A stretch of 64,000 nt of DNA from [Pantoea] beijingensis (lineage in GTDB: Bacteria > Pseudomonadota > Gammaproteobacteria > Enterobacterales > Enterobacteriaceae): positions 1,116,001-1,180,000 of the forward strand of contig NZ_CP071409.1 of NCBI RefSeq assembly GCF_022647505.1. Reading direction: 5' to 3'. The position numbers and the translations under genes were made by a program. Shown one piece after another: positions 31,964-40,296 of this stretch. The first letter of the stretch is position 1. The number at the start of each line of letters is the position of its first letter. The notes below the pieces were generated by a model that saw only the letters and a program-made list of their open reading frames with translations, searched no databases and was not told where the DNA came from.

Positions 31964-32833
31964 ATGCAAAGCTACTTCTATGATTTTGAGGATGAAGATG
32001 ATGAAGTCAGGCAAGGTGATATTATACGGAAAAACATTAATTCCATTCAAGAAAAAGAAGATAGTCATCAATTCGGATTAATCATAACTGCGGACTGCGA
32101 TATAGCCCAGAATAAATCTAGTTATAGGTACAACTGGTTAGAAATAGTGACAGCCCAAGATTTTTTAGCAAACCATTGGCTAAAATCTACATTTCAGAAA
32201 ATAAATAAAAAACAAACTGAACAATGTCTATTGTTTTTGAATAAGAAAATTCAATCGAGAAATGAAAACCTATCAACACTAAGTTCCTCTAGTCTCTATG
32301 ACTGGTTAAGAACCGATACGCCAGAACAAATACTTCATTCTTTAGATGTTAATGAAAATAGAGAAATTATAAATAAATTAAAGGTGTTGTATATAATTCA
32401 TCACGGGGTCAATGAAGTTAATCCATTATCTTCATACAAGGAAATACACTCATTGTTGGGGGGTAACGAAAAGGGATTTAAAAAAGAGTTAATCCAAGCT
32501 CTTGAAGGCACTGGCGGATTTCCTGATTTCTTTTTTCTACCAGAAATACCAAAATGCAATAATAACATTGGTTATGTTGTTTTACTTCGTAATATATACT
32601 CTATGGATTATGAAGGTTTACACTTTAGTGAAGTAAATGCAAGGGTTAACGGCGACCCCAATGGATTTTATAGAATTGGTCGACTGAATGAATCAATAAA
32701 ATATTCTATCTCACAAAAATTAGCTTTTCTTTTCTCTCGTATTGGCATGGAAACTGATTTCGAAGATAATTGTTCTGCAGCAATAGAGTTATCAATTGAA
32801 GATATAACGACATTAAAGGAATTGACTAAATGA
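31964..32833 (+). CDS. Uncharacterised protein, first gene of a two-gene helicase operon
   Basis: 289 residues, acidic at the N-terminus (MQSYFYDFEDEDDEVRQGDIIRKN), with a conserved-looking core LIITADCDIAQNK near residue 41. No signal peptide or membrane segment. I do not recognise a named domain. AGGAG at 31951 sets the start, TATAAT at 31909 is a plausible promoter, and the stop overlaps the helicase start as ATGA, indicating translational coupling and a shared function. The gene is clearly more AT-rich than the host block, consistent with transfer. A nuclease or sensor role is possible but not shown. Confidence 0.8.
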   Translation: MQSYFYDFEDEDDEVRQGDIIRKNINSIQEKEDSHQFGLIITADCDIAQNKSSYRYNWLEIVTAQDFLANHWLKSTFQKINKKQTEQCLLFLNKKIQSRNENLSTLSSSSLYDWLRTDTPEQILHSLDVNENREIINKLKVLYIIHHGVNEVNPLSSYKEIHSLLGGNEKGFKKELIQALEGTGGFPDFFFLPEIPKCNNNIGYVVLLRNIYSMDYEGLHFSEVNARVNGDPNGFYRIGRLNESIKYSISQKLAFLFSRIGMETDFEDNCSAAIELSIEDITTLKELTK

Positions 32834-35040
32834 AATATAAAACCTTAGTAATTGATGATAATGCCTTGATGACTCTTGATGCTGCTTTGATAGATGATGA
32901 TTGGTTCAATGATTTTTTTATTCCTGAGAATGTAGAAGGTTTAAGGCGTGTTGAGATAAACGAAACTATTTATTTACTTTCGAAGCAGGCCGAACTCGAA
33001 AGCACGTTACTAGTAATTCGCATTGGTAATGATGGTGTTTTTAGAACTAAAGCAAAAACGAGAAGTGTATTTGAAAGGATTTTACGCGTAGGATTGCGCA
33101 ATGTTGATCGTAGCGTTTCTATTCCTGTTCAATGGAACCCCTATAACCACAATTCACTTTTGAGTATACATGCTGAGTCGATAGGTTTCAAAAACAGAAG
33201 ATGTAGGATTTGTTTTGAACGTTCTCCTCGGGGGGGGGCAAATATATATGCTTTTGCAGTTACGGAAGAAATAAAACCCATAGAATCTTTAGATATAGAT
33301 CTGGATTATTACGATGATGCTATTGATAGTTTCTTAGAAGCACTTGTTACTGACACTCAAAAATTAGCACCGGTTGGGAATTATGGAATTTTATTGAGTG
33401 AGCCTTTAAATTATCAAATTACTACTTCCGGGACATTACAAGATTGGCTCGATAGAATATTAAGTAGTGAGCAGCTTAAGTTTGTTAATCAACCCTTGGA
33501 TCGCCCAGTAAGACTAAGAGGTGTAGCTGGGACAGGAAAAACCCAAGCAATGGCTGTGAAATTTTTGCGTGATATGTACGCAGATGCTGATAATTATGGA
33601 GAAAAAATATTTGCATTTATAACACATAGCTCGGCACTGGCGCATGAAGTCATACGTGGTATGTTTTACTCATTGGATCCCTCAAGTCGCTGGGCTGAAC
33701 TATGCGTACCATCTGGGAAAAAGAAACTTTGGATTGGCACTTTATATGAACTGGCCCGAGAGTTACTCGATTATCAAAAGAAAGGATTAGAAACTTTATC
33801 AATAGATGGTAGTTCAGGCAGAGAAATGCAAAAGGATTTCATAAATGACTCAATCAATAAAATCATTCTAGACCCTAGGATTAACTTATCATTATTAAAT
33901 AATTGCCAATCCTTTAAAAGTAGATTGATGGATGAAAAAAATAGACACATCTTATTAGATGAAATTATGAATGAATTTGCATGTATTTTAGATGCGGAAG
34001 TTATACGTAAAGGTACTGCCGATGCTGAAAATTATATAAAATCTCAGCGCGAACCTTGGCAAATGAATTTACCGGATCCAATGCACAGGAAAATTATTCT
34101 GGAAATACATGATGAATATAGGAAAATAATTAGAGAACATAAGATGTTCGGCCTAGATCAAATGATTGCCGACTTTGCGAGATACTTATCAACTCACGAG
34201 TGGGATCAATTATGCGAAAGTAATGGATTTGATGTCATTTTTGTAGATGAGTATCATTATTTTACAAGAAATGAGGCAATGATGCTACAAAGCTTGTTCA
34301 AACCTAATGCCGAAAATGATGGAAAATGGCCGCTTATAATGGCTTATGATCTTAAACAGAGTACTAGTGATGCATCTTATGGTGGTGGTGTTTCAAAATT
34401 TAAGAACCCAGGTGTTGGCGAGTCTGTCCCGGTAGATTTAAATGAAGTATATAGGTCAACACCGCAAATAACACGATTCCTGCAAGATATTGATGGTTCA
34501 TTTCCTGCCATTGATTTAGAAGGAGAGTATAGATCATATGTTGGACAGTCTAATAAGGTTGATGGTGAATTAACAAGGCTCATTGAATATGACACAAATA
34601 TTTCTCTAGTGGATGATGTTTTTAGAAAAGCAAAAGTCTCTGCATCCGAACTTGGTGGTGCAAAAGTAGCGGTACTATGTCTTAACGAGGAACTTTTTAG
34701 TGCATATTTAAACGCGGGGCGTTTGAATGGTAAGTATGTATCGGTAACTACTCGAGAGGATATGAAAGAGTTACGGTACGCCAAAAGTCGTTTCGTTTTT
34801 AGCATGCCAGAATATGTTGCAGGGTTACAATTTGACACGGTTTATCTTATCCATGCCGATGAGGCTGATTTAGCGTATAACTATATAAGCCAAGGAGCAA
34901 GGCGTCGCTATGTATCAAGAATTTATTTGGGAGCGAGCCGGGCGGCAAACAAGTTAGTTATCGCAACTTCAAAAGAAAGAGGTGGAGTAAGTGCTGTTAT
35001 TGATGGACCATTGAAGTCAGGCAGTATCCATACTAATTAA
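32830..35040 (+). CDS. SF1 (UvrD/Rep-like) helicase-superfamily protein with novel N-terminal domain
   Basis: 736 residues. The first 200 or so have no recognised domain. After them come SF1 motifs: Q motif SSEQLKFVN (212-220), Walker A GVAGTGKT (231-238), Walker B variant FVDEYHYF (471-478), motif III AYDLKQST, motif IV LNEVYRS (537-543), motif V AGLQFDTVYLI and motif VI YLGASRAANKLVIA. Walker B reads DEYH instead of the usual DExQ. There is little sequence after motif VI. It is coupled by ATGA overlap to the 31964 gene. Both genes sit in the cargo position next to the integrase and form a candidate anti-phage system. Confidence 0.85.
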   Translation: MKYKTLVIDDNALMTLDAALIDDDWFNDFFIPENVEGLRRVEINETIYLLSKQAELESTLLVIRIGNDGVFRTKAKTRSVFERILRVGLRNVDRSVSIPVQWNPYNHNSLLSIHAESIGFKNRRCRICFERSPRGGANIYAFAVTEEIKPIESLDIDLDYYDDAIDSFLEALVTDTQKLAPVGNYGILLSEPLNYQITTSGTLQDWLDRILSSEQLKFVNQPLDRPVRLRGVAGTGKTQAMAVKFLRDMYADADNYGEKIFAFITHSSALAHEVIRGMFYSLDPSSRWAELCVPSGKKKLWIGTLYELARELLDYQKKGLETLSIDGSSGREMQKDFINDSINKIILDPRINLSLLNNCQSFKSRLMDEKNRHILLDEIMNEFACILDAEVIRKGTADAENYIKSQREPWQMNLPDPMHRKIILEIHDEYRKIIREHKMFGLDQMIADFARYLSTHEWDQLCESNGFDVIFVDEYHYFTRNEAMMLQSLFKPNAENDGKWPLIMAYDLKQSTSDASYGGGVSKFKNPGVGESVPVDLNEVYRSTPQITRFLQDIDGSFPAIDLEGEYRSYVGQSNKVDGELTRLIEYDTNISLVDDVFRKAKVSASELGGAKVAVLCLNEELFSAYLNAGRLNGKYVSVTTREDMKELRYAKSRFVFSMPEYVAGLQFDTVYLIHADEADLAYNYISQGARRRYVSRIYLGASRAANKLVIATSKERGGVSAVIDGPLKSGSIHTN

Positions 35041-35300
35041 TATTTATTTTAAGGAGCATCATTGTATGCTCCTACTAATTTAAATGGATGCGAATGTTAT
35101 TATTTTAGTTAAGTATATGATTTAGTTAATTATAATCATTAAAATTACAAAATTAGCAATATATTACTTAATCTATATTGTGATGTTATATTGTGTTTTT
35201 AATTAAAATTTATCAAGCGCCATATTTGTGAACGATTTATGGGGGTGTTAGAAAGTATTTTCTTGTTCAAGGATGCCCCGAGAAATAGTCAATACTCTCT
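35041..35300. other. AT-rich intergenic stretch between convergent genes
   Basis: About 260 bp, very rich in A and T. GGAGCATCATTGTATGCTCC at 35052-35071 is a hairpin (GGAGCAT/ATGCTCC) that probably terminates the helicase operon. No gene is seen. Confidence 0.5.
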
Positions 35301-36263
35301 TTAAATATAGAATTCATTTCGTAAAGTTGCTAAGGCCTTCGACACGGCCTGACGTGTCATAGGTAAGTGATAATTTTTCGTTAAAATCTGTGCAACCTCA
35401 GATTGATTAAATCCCTGATGCATTAATATAAGTATTATTTTCTTAGTGTCGGAGAATTTAGATTCAGCCATGCGTTGTGCTATATTTCTCAGTTCACCTA
35501 TATCTGCTGGCATCAAGGTTTTTGACTGAATCCAATGGAAAAAATAGTCGTCAATTAATCGATCCCCTGAGCTTGCATTGGCTTTATTTGGTTTAGCACA
35601 TTGCCGTCTCAGTCTTATTAGTTCTTTATTAAACTGTTCGGAAGAACGTTTTCCTTGTCTGTACTTGGGATTCCATTGGCCATCGGTCAGTCTGGGCCTA
35701 TGGTTCGAACAATATTGATGGCTAAGGACCAATTTTTCATGGTAGGAAAACTCAATATCGTTAGCAGTATATTCTGATATTTCACTAATAAATTGAGAGT
35801 ATTCAGTCTGGTTACCGCAGAACTCGCAAAAACCGAGTTTACGCTGTGAATTTATAGTTACCCCCTTTGCAGGTGAGGATTTGTTCGGCCGCTTGGATGC
35901 ACACTCACTAACTAACTCAATAAGAGATTCAATCGTAGCAATAAGGCATTTATCAAGAGAAGTTTGACGATCTAAAGTTAGGATGAAATTACGCAAAAGA
36001 AGTCTTTGTGCCTGTACTACGACGTTTAAATCCACTTTTTTAAGTACTTCACTAAATCCTAAATTTGCTCCCGAAATGTAGTCTTTATGACTTAGTGGTA
36101 GGGAATTTACATAAGCAGCTACTGCTGGATCAATAACTTCCTGTATGAGACGCAGTATTGGATACCTCCGTGAAAATATGGAGTACGGAGAACTACGCTC
36201 TACAAATAATTTAATTGCAGCTTCAACTGTGAGGTCACAGCCTTCCCAAATAGTAATTTTCAT
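35301..36263 (-). CDS. Zinc-ribbon/HTH-like island protein of unknown function
   Basis: About 320 residues from the ATG at 36263 (MKITIWEGCDLTVEA), chosen because the longer frame to 36365 runs into the alpA start; the ATG at 36272 is also possible. The middle carries CEFCG and, about 45 residues on, CSNHRPRL, a likely zinc-binding pair. The C-terminus reads as a helix-turn-helix (NQSEVAQIL ... TRQAVSKALATLR). It is divergent from alpA. A regulator or excision factor is plausible; I do not know the family. Confidence 0.7.
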   Translation of the reverse strand: MKITIWEGCDLTVEAAIKLFVERSSPYSIFSRRYPILRLIQEVIDPAVAAYVNSLPLSHKDYISGANLGFSEVLKKVDLNVVVQAQRLLLRNFILTLDRQTSLDKCLIATIESLIELVSECASKRPNKSSPAKGVTINSQRKLGFCEFCGNQTEYSQFISEISEYTANDIEFSYHEKLVLSHQYCSNHRPRLTDGQWNPKYRQGKRSSEQFNKELIRLRRQCAKPNKANASSGDRLIDDYFFHWIQSKTLMPADIGELRNIAQRMAESKFSDTKKIILILMHQGFNQSEVAQILTKNYHLPMTRQAVSKALATLRNEFYI

Positions 36264-36349
36264 GTCAACCATTTTAGCCAATGAATAGGTTTTAGCAAGT
36301 GGTAATGCTTGGCATTGTATAGGCCTGATTGGAAACTGGAGGAAGGCAA

Positions 36350-36580
36350 ATGCAAACAAAGGCAAATAGCACGCTTATTAATAGAAAAACACTTCTGAAA
36401 ATGATCCCATTGTCAGCCCGGACTATTTATAACCTTGAGCAACGAGGCGAATTTCCTCGCCGTATAGCGCTAACCAGCCGAAATGTTGCATGGCAACTGT
36501 CTGAAGTAGAACAGTGGATTGCGGATCGTAAATCAGCAATGTTTAAAGCGGCTAGACCCGGTATTGTTTTAGGTAGGTAA
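36350..36580 (+). CDS. AlpA-family transcriptional regulator
   Basis: 76 residues from the ATG at 36350, which follows GGAGGAAGG; an upstream in-frame ATG at 36329 is less likely. MerR-like winged helix: LINRKTLLKMIPLSARTIYNLEQRGEFPRRIALTSRNVAW with the terminal segment EVEQWI typical of AlpA. Such proteins often control island integrase and excision genes. It is 5 bp upstream of repA. Confidence 0.85.
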   Translation: MQTKANSTLINRKTLLKMIPLSARTIYNLEQRGEFPRRIALTSRNVAWQLSEVEQWIADRKSAMFKAARPGIVLGR

Positions 36581-36585
36581 CTGTA

Positions 36586-37443
36586 ATGTCATTGAACATA
36601 ATGGAAGCGTTTGAAGCTAAGCCACAACCAATTGATTACGTTTTGCCTAATCTTGCTGCTGGTACCGTCGGAGCGATTGTTTCCCCGGGAGGTGTTGGAA
36701 AGTCAATGCTGGCATTACAACTGGCTGTGCAGATTACTTGTAGTGTAGACCTTTTAAACTTTGGTGAATATCCAACCGGGTTAGTGGCCTATCTGCCTGT
36801 GGAGGACTCGGCAACTATCATTCACCATCGTTTATATGCTTTGGGAAAATATCTAACAGCACGAGAGCAGCAGATTGTAGCTGATAAGTTACTAGTTGAA
36901 CCTTTGGTAGGAAAGTGCCCAAATATTTTCTTGCCACGTTGGAGCAACTTGATCAATGAAATTTCAAAAGGTAGACGGTTAATAATTCTGGATACTCTTC
37001 GCCGTTTCCACCAGGAAGATGAGAATAATAGCGGAGCAATGTCCAAAGTCATTGGAAAGCTAGAAGGTATTGCTGCCGATACTGGGTGTTCGATTATATT
37101 TCTACACCATTCAAACAAAGGTGCTGCCATGATGGGAGTTGGTGATATACAACAGGCAAGTAGAGGTAGTAGTGTCCTGGTTGATAATATACGGTGGCAA
37201 TCTTATCTGGCTGGAATGACCGCCTTAGAAGCAAAGACGTACGGTATTGCTGATGGTGTTCGAGGTCAATTTGTTAGATTTGGAATCAATAAAGCAAATT
37301 ATGGTGAACGTGCCCCAGATCGTTGGTTACAGAGACATGAGGGGGGAGTATTAAGAATAACGGCGCTCAGCTCGAAGAATAATAAAAAGCTTACTAAAGA
37401 AAGAATATCGGCCTGGAGTAGCGCTGACAATGACTACTGGTAA
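36586..37443 (+). CDS. repA: RSF1010 (IncQ)-type replicative helicase RepA
   Basis: 285 residues resembling RSF1010 RepA as I recall it: N-terminal IMEAFEAKPQPIDYVLPNL, Walker A SPGGVGKSMLALQL (about 33-46), Walker B RRLIILDTLRRFH, then FLHHSNKGAAMMG and QASRGSSVLVDNIRWQSYL. RepA is a hexameric helicase that opens plasmid origins. The last 14 bp overlap repC. With repC and the iterons it forms a plasmid-like replication module inside an integrated element. Confidence 0.92.
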   Translation: MSLNIMEAFEAKPQPIDYVLPNLAAGTVGAIVSPGGVGKSMLALQLAVQITCSVDLLNFGEYPTGLVAYLPVEDSATIIHHRLYALGKYLTAREQQIVADKLLVEPLVGKCPNIFLPRWSNLINEISKGRRLIILDTLRRFHQEDENNSGAMSKVIGKLEGIAADTGCSIIFLHHSNKGAAMMGVGDIQQASRGSSVLVDNIRWQSYLAGMTALEAKTYGIADGVRGQFVRFGINKANYGERAPDRWLQRHEGGVLRITALSSKNNKKLTKERISAWSSADNDYW

Positions 37444-38191
37444 TAAAGTGGCACCCACAAGTACAGCATGGCAAGCAAGGGTCGTTCTATATCAGCCAAG
37501 CCAGCGTCCTCAAGAGTTAAAGGGACAGTGGATGGAAACCAGTTTCGGACGTTGTCGTGTTACCGGTCGGCTCGGACAACGTCATGCCGATATCGTGGAG
37601 ACAATATTATATGTTGCCGAGCAACGTCGTGAAATTTCTGATGGTGGAATCGAATTATTAGTAGATCCAGCGAAAGTACGCCGAACGCTATCCGATGCAC
37701 AATATAGCTATGGCCGCATACAAAAATTGCTTATAGATCTTCGCGTTGCAACAGTTGAAATTATAACGCCAGAGCTGGAGAGAAGCGGCGACTGTATAAT
37801 AGGGGGGCTTATCGATCACGTAGTGCCATCACCTATGACTCGGCCTGATCCTTTGACTGGGGGAAAACGTCGTTTATGGCGTGTCCGTCTGGGGGTTGCA
37901 CTCGCAATGTTGTTGAAAAGGGATTTGCATTTTTATTATCCCCCTGGCCCCATCGCTCGATTACAACATGGTATTAGCCAGGCTGTTGCTCGTCACGTCT
38001 TAACTCATAAACATAATCCTTCAGGAGGCTGGTATATGGATAAGTTGATAATGGCAGTTTGTGGTGAAGGGACGAGTAATATGACTTTGCGTAATTATCG
38101 TCGACGATTGAAAGAAGATGCCGGGCAATTGCTTGAAATTGGCATTGAGATAAAAAGTGCCAAGATAAAACGTGTCACAACGGCCCGATAG
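37430..38191 (+). CDS. Replication initiator in RepC position
   Basis: 253 residues, basic, opening MTTGNKVAPTSTAWQ. It overlaps repA and its final codons run into the iteron array, the position of the iteron-binding initiator RepC in IncQ replicons. Sequence similarity to RSF1010 RepC is not obvious to me; the C-terminal half (FYYPPGPIARLQHGISQAVARHVLTH) could be a winged helix. The call rests mainly on context. Confidence 0.65.
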   Translation: MTTGNKVAPTSTAWQARVVLYQPSQRPQELKGQWMETSFGRCRVTGRLGQRHADIVETILYVAEQRREISDGGIELLVDPAKVRRTLSDAQYSYGRIQKLLIDLRVATVEIITPELERSGDCIIGGLIDHVVPSPMTRPDPLTGGKRRLWRVRLGVALAMLLKRDLHFYYPPGPIARLQHGISQAVARHVLTHKHNPSGGWYMDKLIMAVCGEGTSNMTLRNYRRRLKEDAGQLLEIGIEIKSAKIKRVTTAR

Positions 38192-38252
38192 TGTGCTGCA
38201 GCGGCCCGATAACGTGTTATAGCGGCCCGATAGCGTGTCACAGCGGCCCGAT
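38172..38252 (+). repeat. Four 21-bp iterons, putative oriV
   Basis: CGGCCCGAT recurs with exact 21-bp spacing at 38181, 38202, 38223 and 38244, each preceded by GTGTCACA- or GTGYTRYA-like sequence. The first unit contains the stop codon of the upstream initiator gene. An AT stretch (ATTTTTTAACTATT) follows the last unit, as in iteron origins. Confidence 0.85.
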
Positions 38253-38465
38253 TTTTTAACTATTCAGCAGTATTTATAGGATCATTCAGTATCTTCAGGC
38301 TTTGAAATCGCCAGCCTGAGCAGGCGCTTTCAAATCTAGAATCGGCCAAAGGCCGATGGTTGGACGCCAGAAGAGGAGATTACCTACGCACTTGTTATAT
38401 AGACACTTGAGGTAGGTTTTCATGACATATGAGGTACACCCTTAGCCTTATGCATAGGGGGGTAG

Positions 38466-38482
38466 ATTTTAGCCGCTAAAAT
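38466..38482. promoter_or_regulatory. Palindrome TTTTAGCCGCTAAAA, copy 2
   Basis: Extended here to a 21-bp perfect palindrome with flanks AGA/TCT (38464-38484). It sits between the iterons and oriT in a 500-bp stretch without genes, where it could control transcription of traJ or replication. Confidence 0.55.
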
Positions 38483-38750
38483 CTGCAATGCACATGCTCT
38501 GACAAGGTAAGTAAAAAAATGCATGAGAAAATAAAAGACTTCTTACAATATATCGAAACATAAATACAGTTGGTGGACGCCCATTTATAACTACTAAAGG
38601 TCATTTTCAAAAGGGAGAAATATAGTTTCCTTGCAAAAAACACATTTGCTGCAGATCTTTACTCGAGTAATCCTATATTAATACGCTAAGAAAACACATC
38701 CTGTACACTGAAATACACATTGTCGTGCACAGATATACAACGGCAACTGC

Positions 38751-38870
38751 AGGGCAGGACATGTAAAGTAGGCCCACCGCTACGGTGTTCCAACTTTACC
38801 ACTCCCTATTCGCCGCATCGCGGCTCAAGGGCGTCCTGCTCTGCGAGGCTGATCGGCTACCGCCTGTATG
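38751..38870 (-). other. RP4 (IncP)-like origin of transfer oriT
   Basis: The stretch AGGGCAGGACATGTAAAG, then TAGGCCCACCGC, GGTGTTCC, CACTCCCTATTCGC, CCTGCTCTGCGAGGCTG and CGGCTACCGCC lines up with the RP4 oriT as I know it. GTAAAGT (38763) and ACTTTAC (38793) form the inverted repeat. On the reverse strand the nic region reads ATGTCCTGCCC, close to the RP4 YATCCTG/CCC site. It lies just before traJ, as in RP4. Confidence 0.85.
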
Positions 38871-38879
38871 GAGAGCTAT

Positions 38880-39233
38880 ATGAAAGTTACTCAGACTAGA
38901 AAAAATAGTACGCCAATAAAAGTTTATTGTTTACCCGAAGAAAAAATTCTCATCCAAGAAAATGCAGAAGCATCTGGATTAAGTGTTGCCTGTTTTGTTC
39001 GTAGAGTTGCAATGGGTTATCAGGTTGATTCTATCGTAGATATAAAACAGGTTAATGAACTTAGCCGAGTAAACGCTGATCTTGGAAGACTTGGCGGATT
39101 ACTTAAATTATGGCTCGCAAATGATCCTCGAACAGTTGATTTTTCATCCACGTTGATAAGAACCTTGCTTGCGAAAATAGAATCAACCCGGCAAGAACTA
39201 AGGAACATTATGGATAAAATCTTGGATAAATAA
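38880..39233 (+). CDS. traJ: TraJ-like oriT-recognition protein
   Basis: 117 residues from the ATG at 38880, which follows GGAGAG; an in-frame ATG at 38868 has no ribosome site. The N-terminal part TPIKVYCLPEEKILIQENA matches the ribbon-helix-helix start of RP4 TraJ. TraJ binds oriT and recruits the TraI relaxase. No relaxase gene follows: the next gene is trbJ, so part of the transfer region is deleted. Confidence 0.85.
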   Translation: MKVTQTRKNSTPIKVYCLPEEKILIQENAEASGLSVACFVRRVAMGYQVDSIVDIKQVNELSRVNADLGRLGGLLKLWLANDPRTVDFSSTLIRTLLAKIESTRQELRNIMDKILDK

Positions 39234-39314
39234 ATGTGTGGTTTCCTATATACCTGCGTCCGTTAACAGACAGTGTGTTAAATATTACTTAACTGATGAA
39301 AAAGAGGTGAGCAA

Positions 39315-40109
39315 ATGAATTTAATGTTCCGAGTGGTTTTATTACAAAGAGGGATTTTAGCCGCTAAAAAAGGTTTAATAGTTCCTTTCGTGGCGTCCGT
39401 CATGGCATTACCGGTGAAGGCCGGAATTCCCGTTATTGATGGCACTAATGTGGTTCAGACCACAATCAGCGCAGTTAACAACGTTCAGGCTGTGGCTAAA
39501 CAAATCCAGCAGTACCAGACGCAGCTGCAGCAGTATGAAAACATGCTGCAGAACACCGTAGCTCCTGCGGCCTATATCTGGGACCAGGCAAATTCAACAA
39601 TTAATAAATTGTTGCAGGTGCAGGATACCCTTAATTACTACAAGAATCAGGCTGGGAGTCTCGATGCGTACCTGAAACGATATCAGGATGTTAACTACTA
39701 CAGGACATCACCTTGCTTTAACAGCAATGTTGAATGTACCGCGTCTGAAATTAGTGCACTGCGTGAAGCTGAACAGAACAGCTCAGGGGCGCGTAAAAAG
39801 GCCAATGACGCAGTATTTAAGGTAATTGACGAACAGCAGAACACCCTGCAGAGCGATGCTGATAATCTTGCCGAATTACAAACTCAGGCAAGTGGCGCAC
39901 AAGGGCAAATGGAAGCTATTCAGGCGGCAAACCAGCTTGCCAGTGCACAGACAAACCAGTTACTGCAAATCCGCTCGCTTCTGGTAGCCCAACAAAACGC
40001 TGCAGCAACACTGGCACAGGCTCAGGCAGATAAAGAATCACAACAGATAGCCGCTGATGAAAAAGCGTTAGCTGGAGAGAATACACCAAGCCCGAAGCGA
40101 ATTTGGTGA
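39315..40109 (+). CDS. trbJ: TrbJ/VirB5-type conjugative transfer protein
   Basis: 264 residues. AGAGGTGAG precedes the ATG. The N-terminus is unusually long before the signal peptide (LIVPFVASVMALPVKAG), and codons 14-18 coincide with a TTTTAGCCGCTAAAA palindrome, so the original start may lie further in. The mature part GIPVIDGTNVVQTTISAVNN and the Gln-rich coiled coil are TrbJ-like. TrbJ is the minor pilus component of IncP mating systems. The upstream genes trbB-trbI are absent. Confidence 0.87.
   Translation: MNLMFRVVLLQRGILAAKKGLIVPFVASVMALPVKAGIPVIDGTNVVQTTISAVNNVQAVAKQIQQYQTQLQQYENMLQNTVAPAAYIWDQANSTINKLLQVQDTLNYYKNQAGSLDAYLKRYQDVNYYRTSPCFNSNVECTASEISALREAEQNSSGARKKANDAVFKVIDEQQNTLQSDADNLAELQTQASGAQGQMEAIQAANQLASAQTNQLLQIRSLLVAQQNAAATLAQAQADKESQQIAADEKALAGENTPSPKRIW
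39355..39369. promoter_or_regulatory. Palindrome TTTTAGCCGCTAAAA, copy 3 (inside trbJ start)
   Basis: The same core as at 31815 and 38466, here within the first codons of the annotated trbJ frame. This position suggests that a regulated promoter region was joined to trbJ by a deletion, or that trbJ starts downstream of it. Confidence 0.5.
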
Positions 40110-40120
40110 GGAAACGCAGA

Positions 40121-40294
40121 ATGAAAGGCAATCTTTTGATTGTATTTATTCTGATCAGTTTATTGGCTATATGTTTTTGCGATAAAAATGATAAAGATTA
40201 TTTATCGACGCCAGATAATAAATTTGATGAAAATAAATGCGATAAATGTGCTCTGCGGAGTAATAATAAACCAAGCCCTAAACGAGAATGGTAA
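40121..40294 (+). CDS. trbK: TrbK-like entry-exclusion lipoprotein
   Basis: 57 residues from the ATG at 40121 after GAGGAAA. A hydrophobic N-terminus (MKGNLLIVFILISLLAICFC) ends in a cysteine-containing lipobox-like stretch. Position between trbJ and trbL is exactly that of RP4 trbK, which blocks redundant conjugation. Its last residues PSPKREW echo the trbJ end PSPKRIW. The rest is too divergent to prove the family. Confidence 0.68.
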   Translation: MKGNLLIVFILISLLAICFCDKNDKDYLSTPDNKFDENKCDKCALRSNNKPSPKREW

Positions 40295-40296
40295 TC

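Noticed and set aside
38172..38252. CRISPR array
   Set aside because: Only four units with no variable spacers: the 21-bp period is continuous, the mark of iterons, and no cas genes are present.
38694..38703. CATCCTGTAC upstream of oriT as a nic site
   Set aside because: It fits the IncP nic consensus on the forward strand, but the RP4-like oriT at 38751-38870 has the complete layout with its own nic-like site and inverted repeat, so this one is probably chance.
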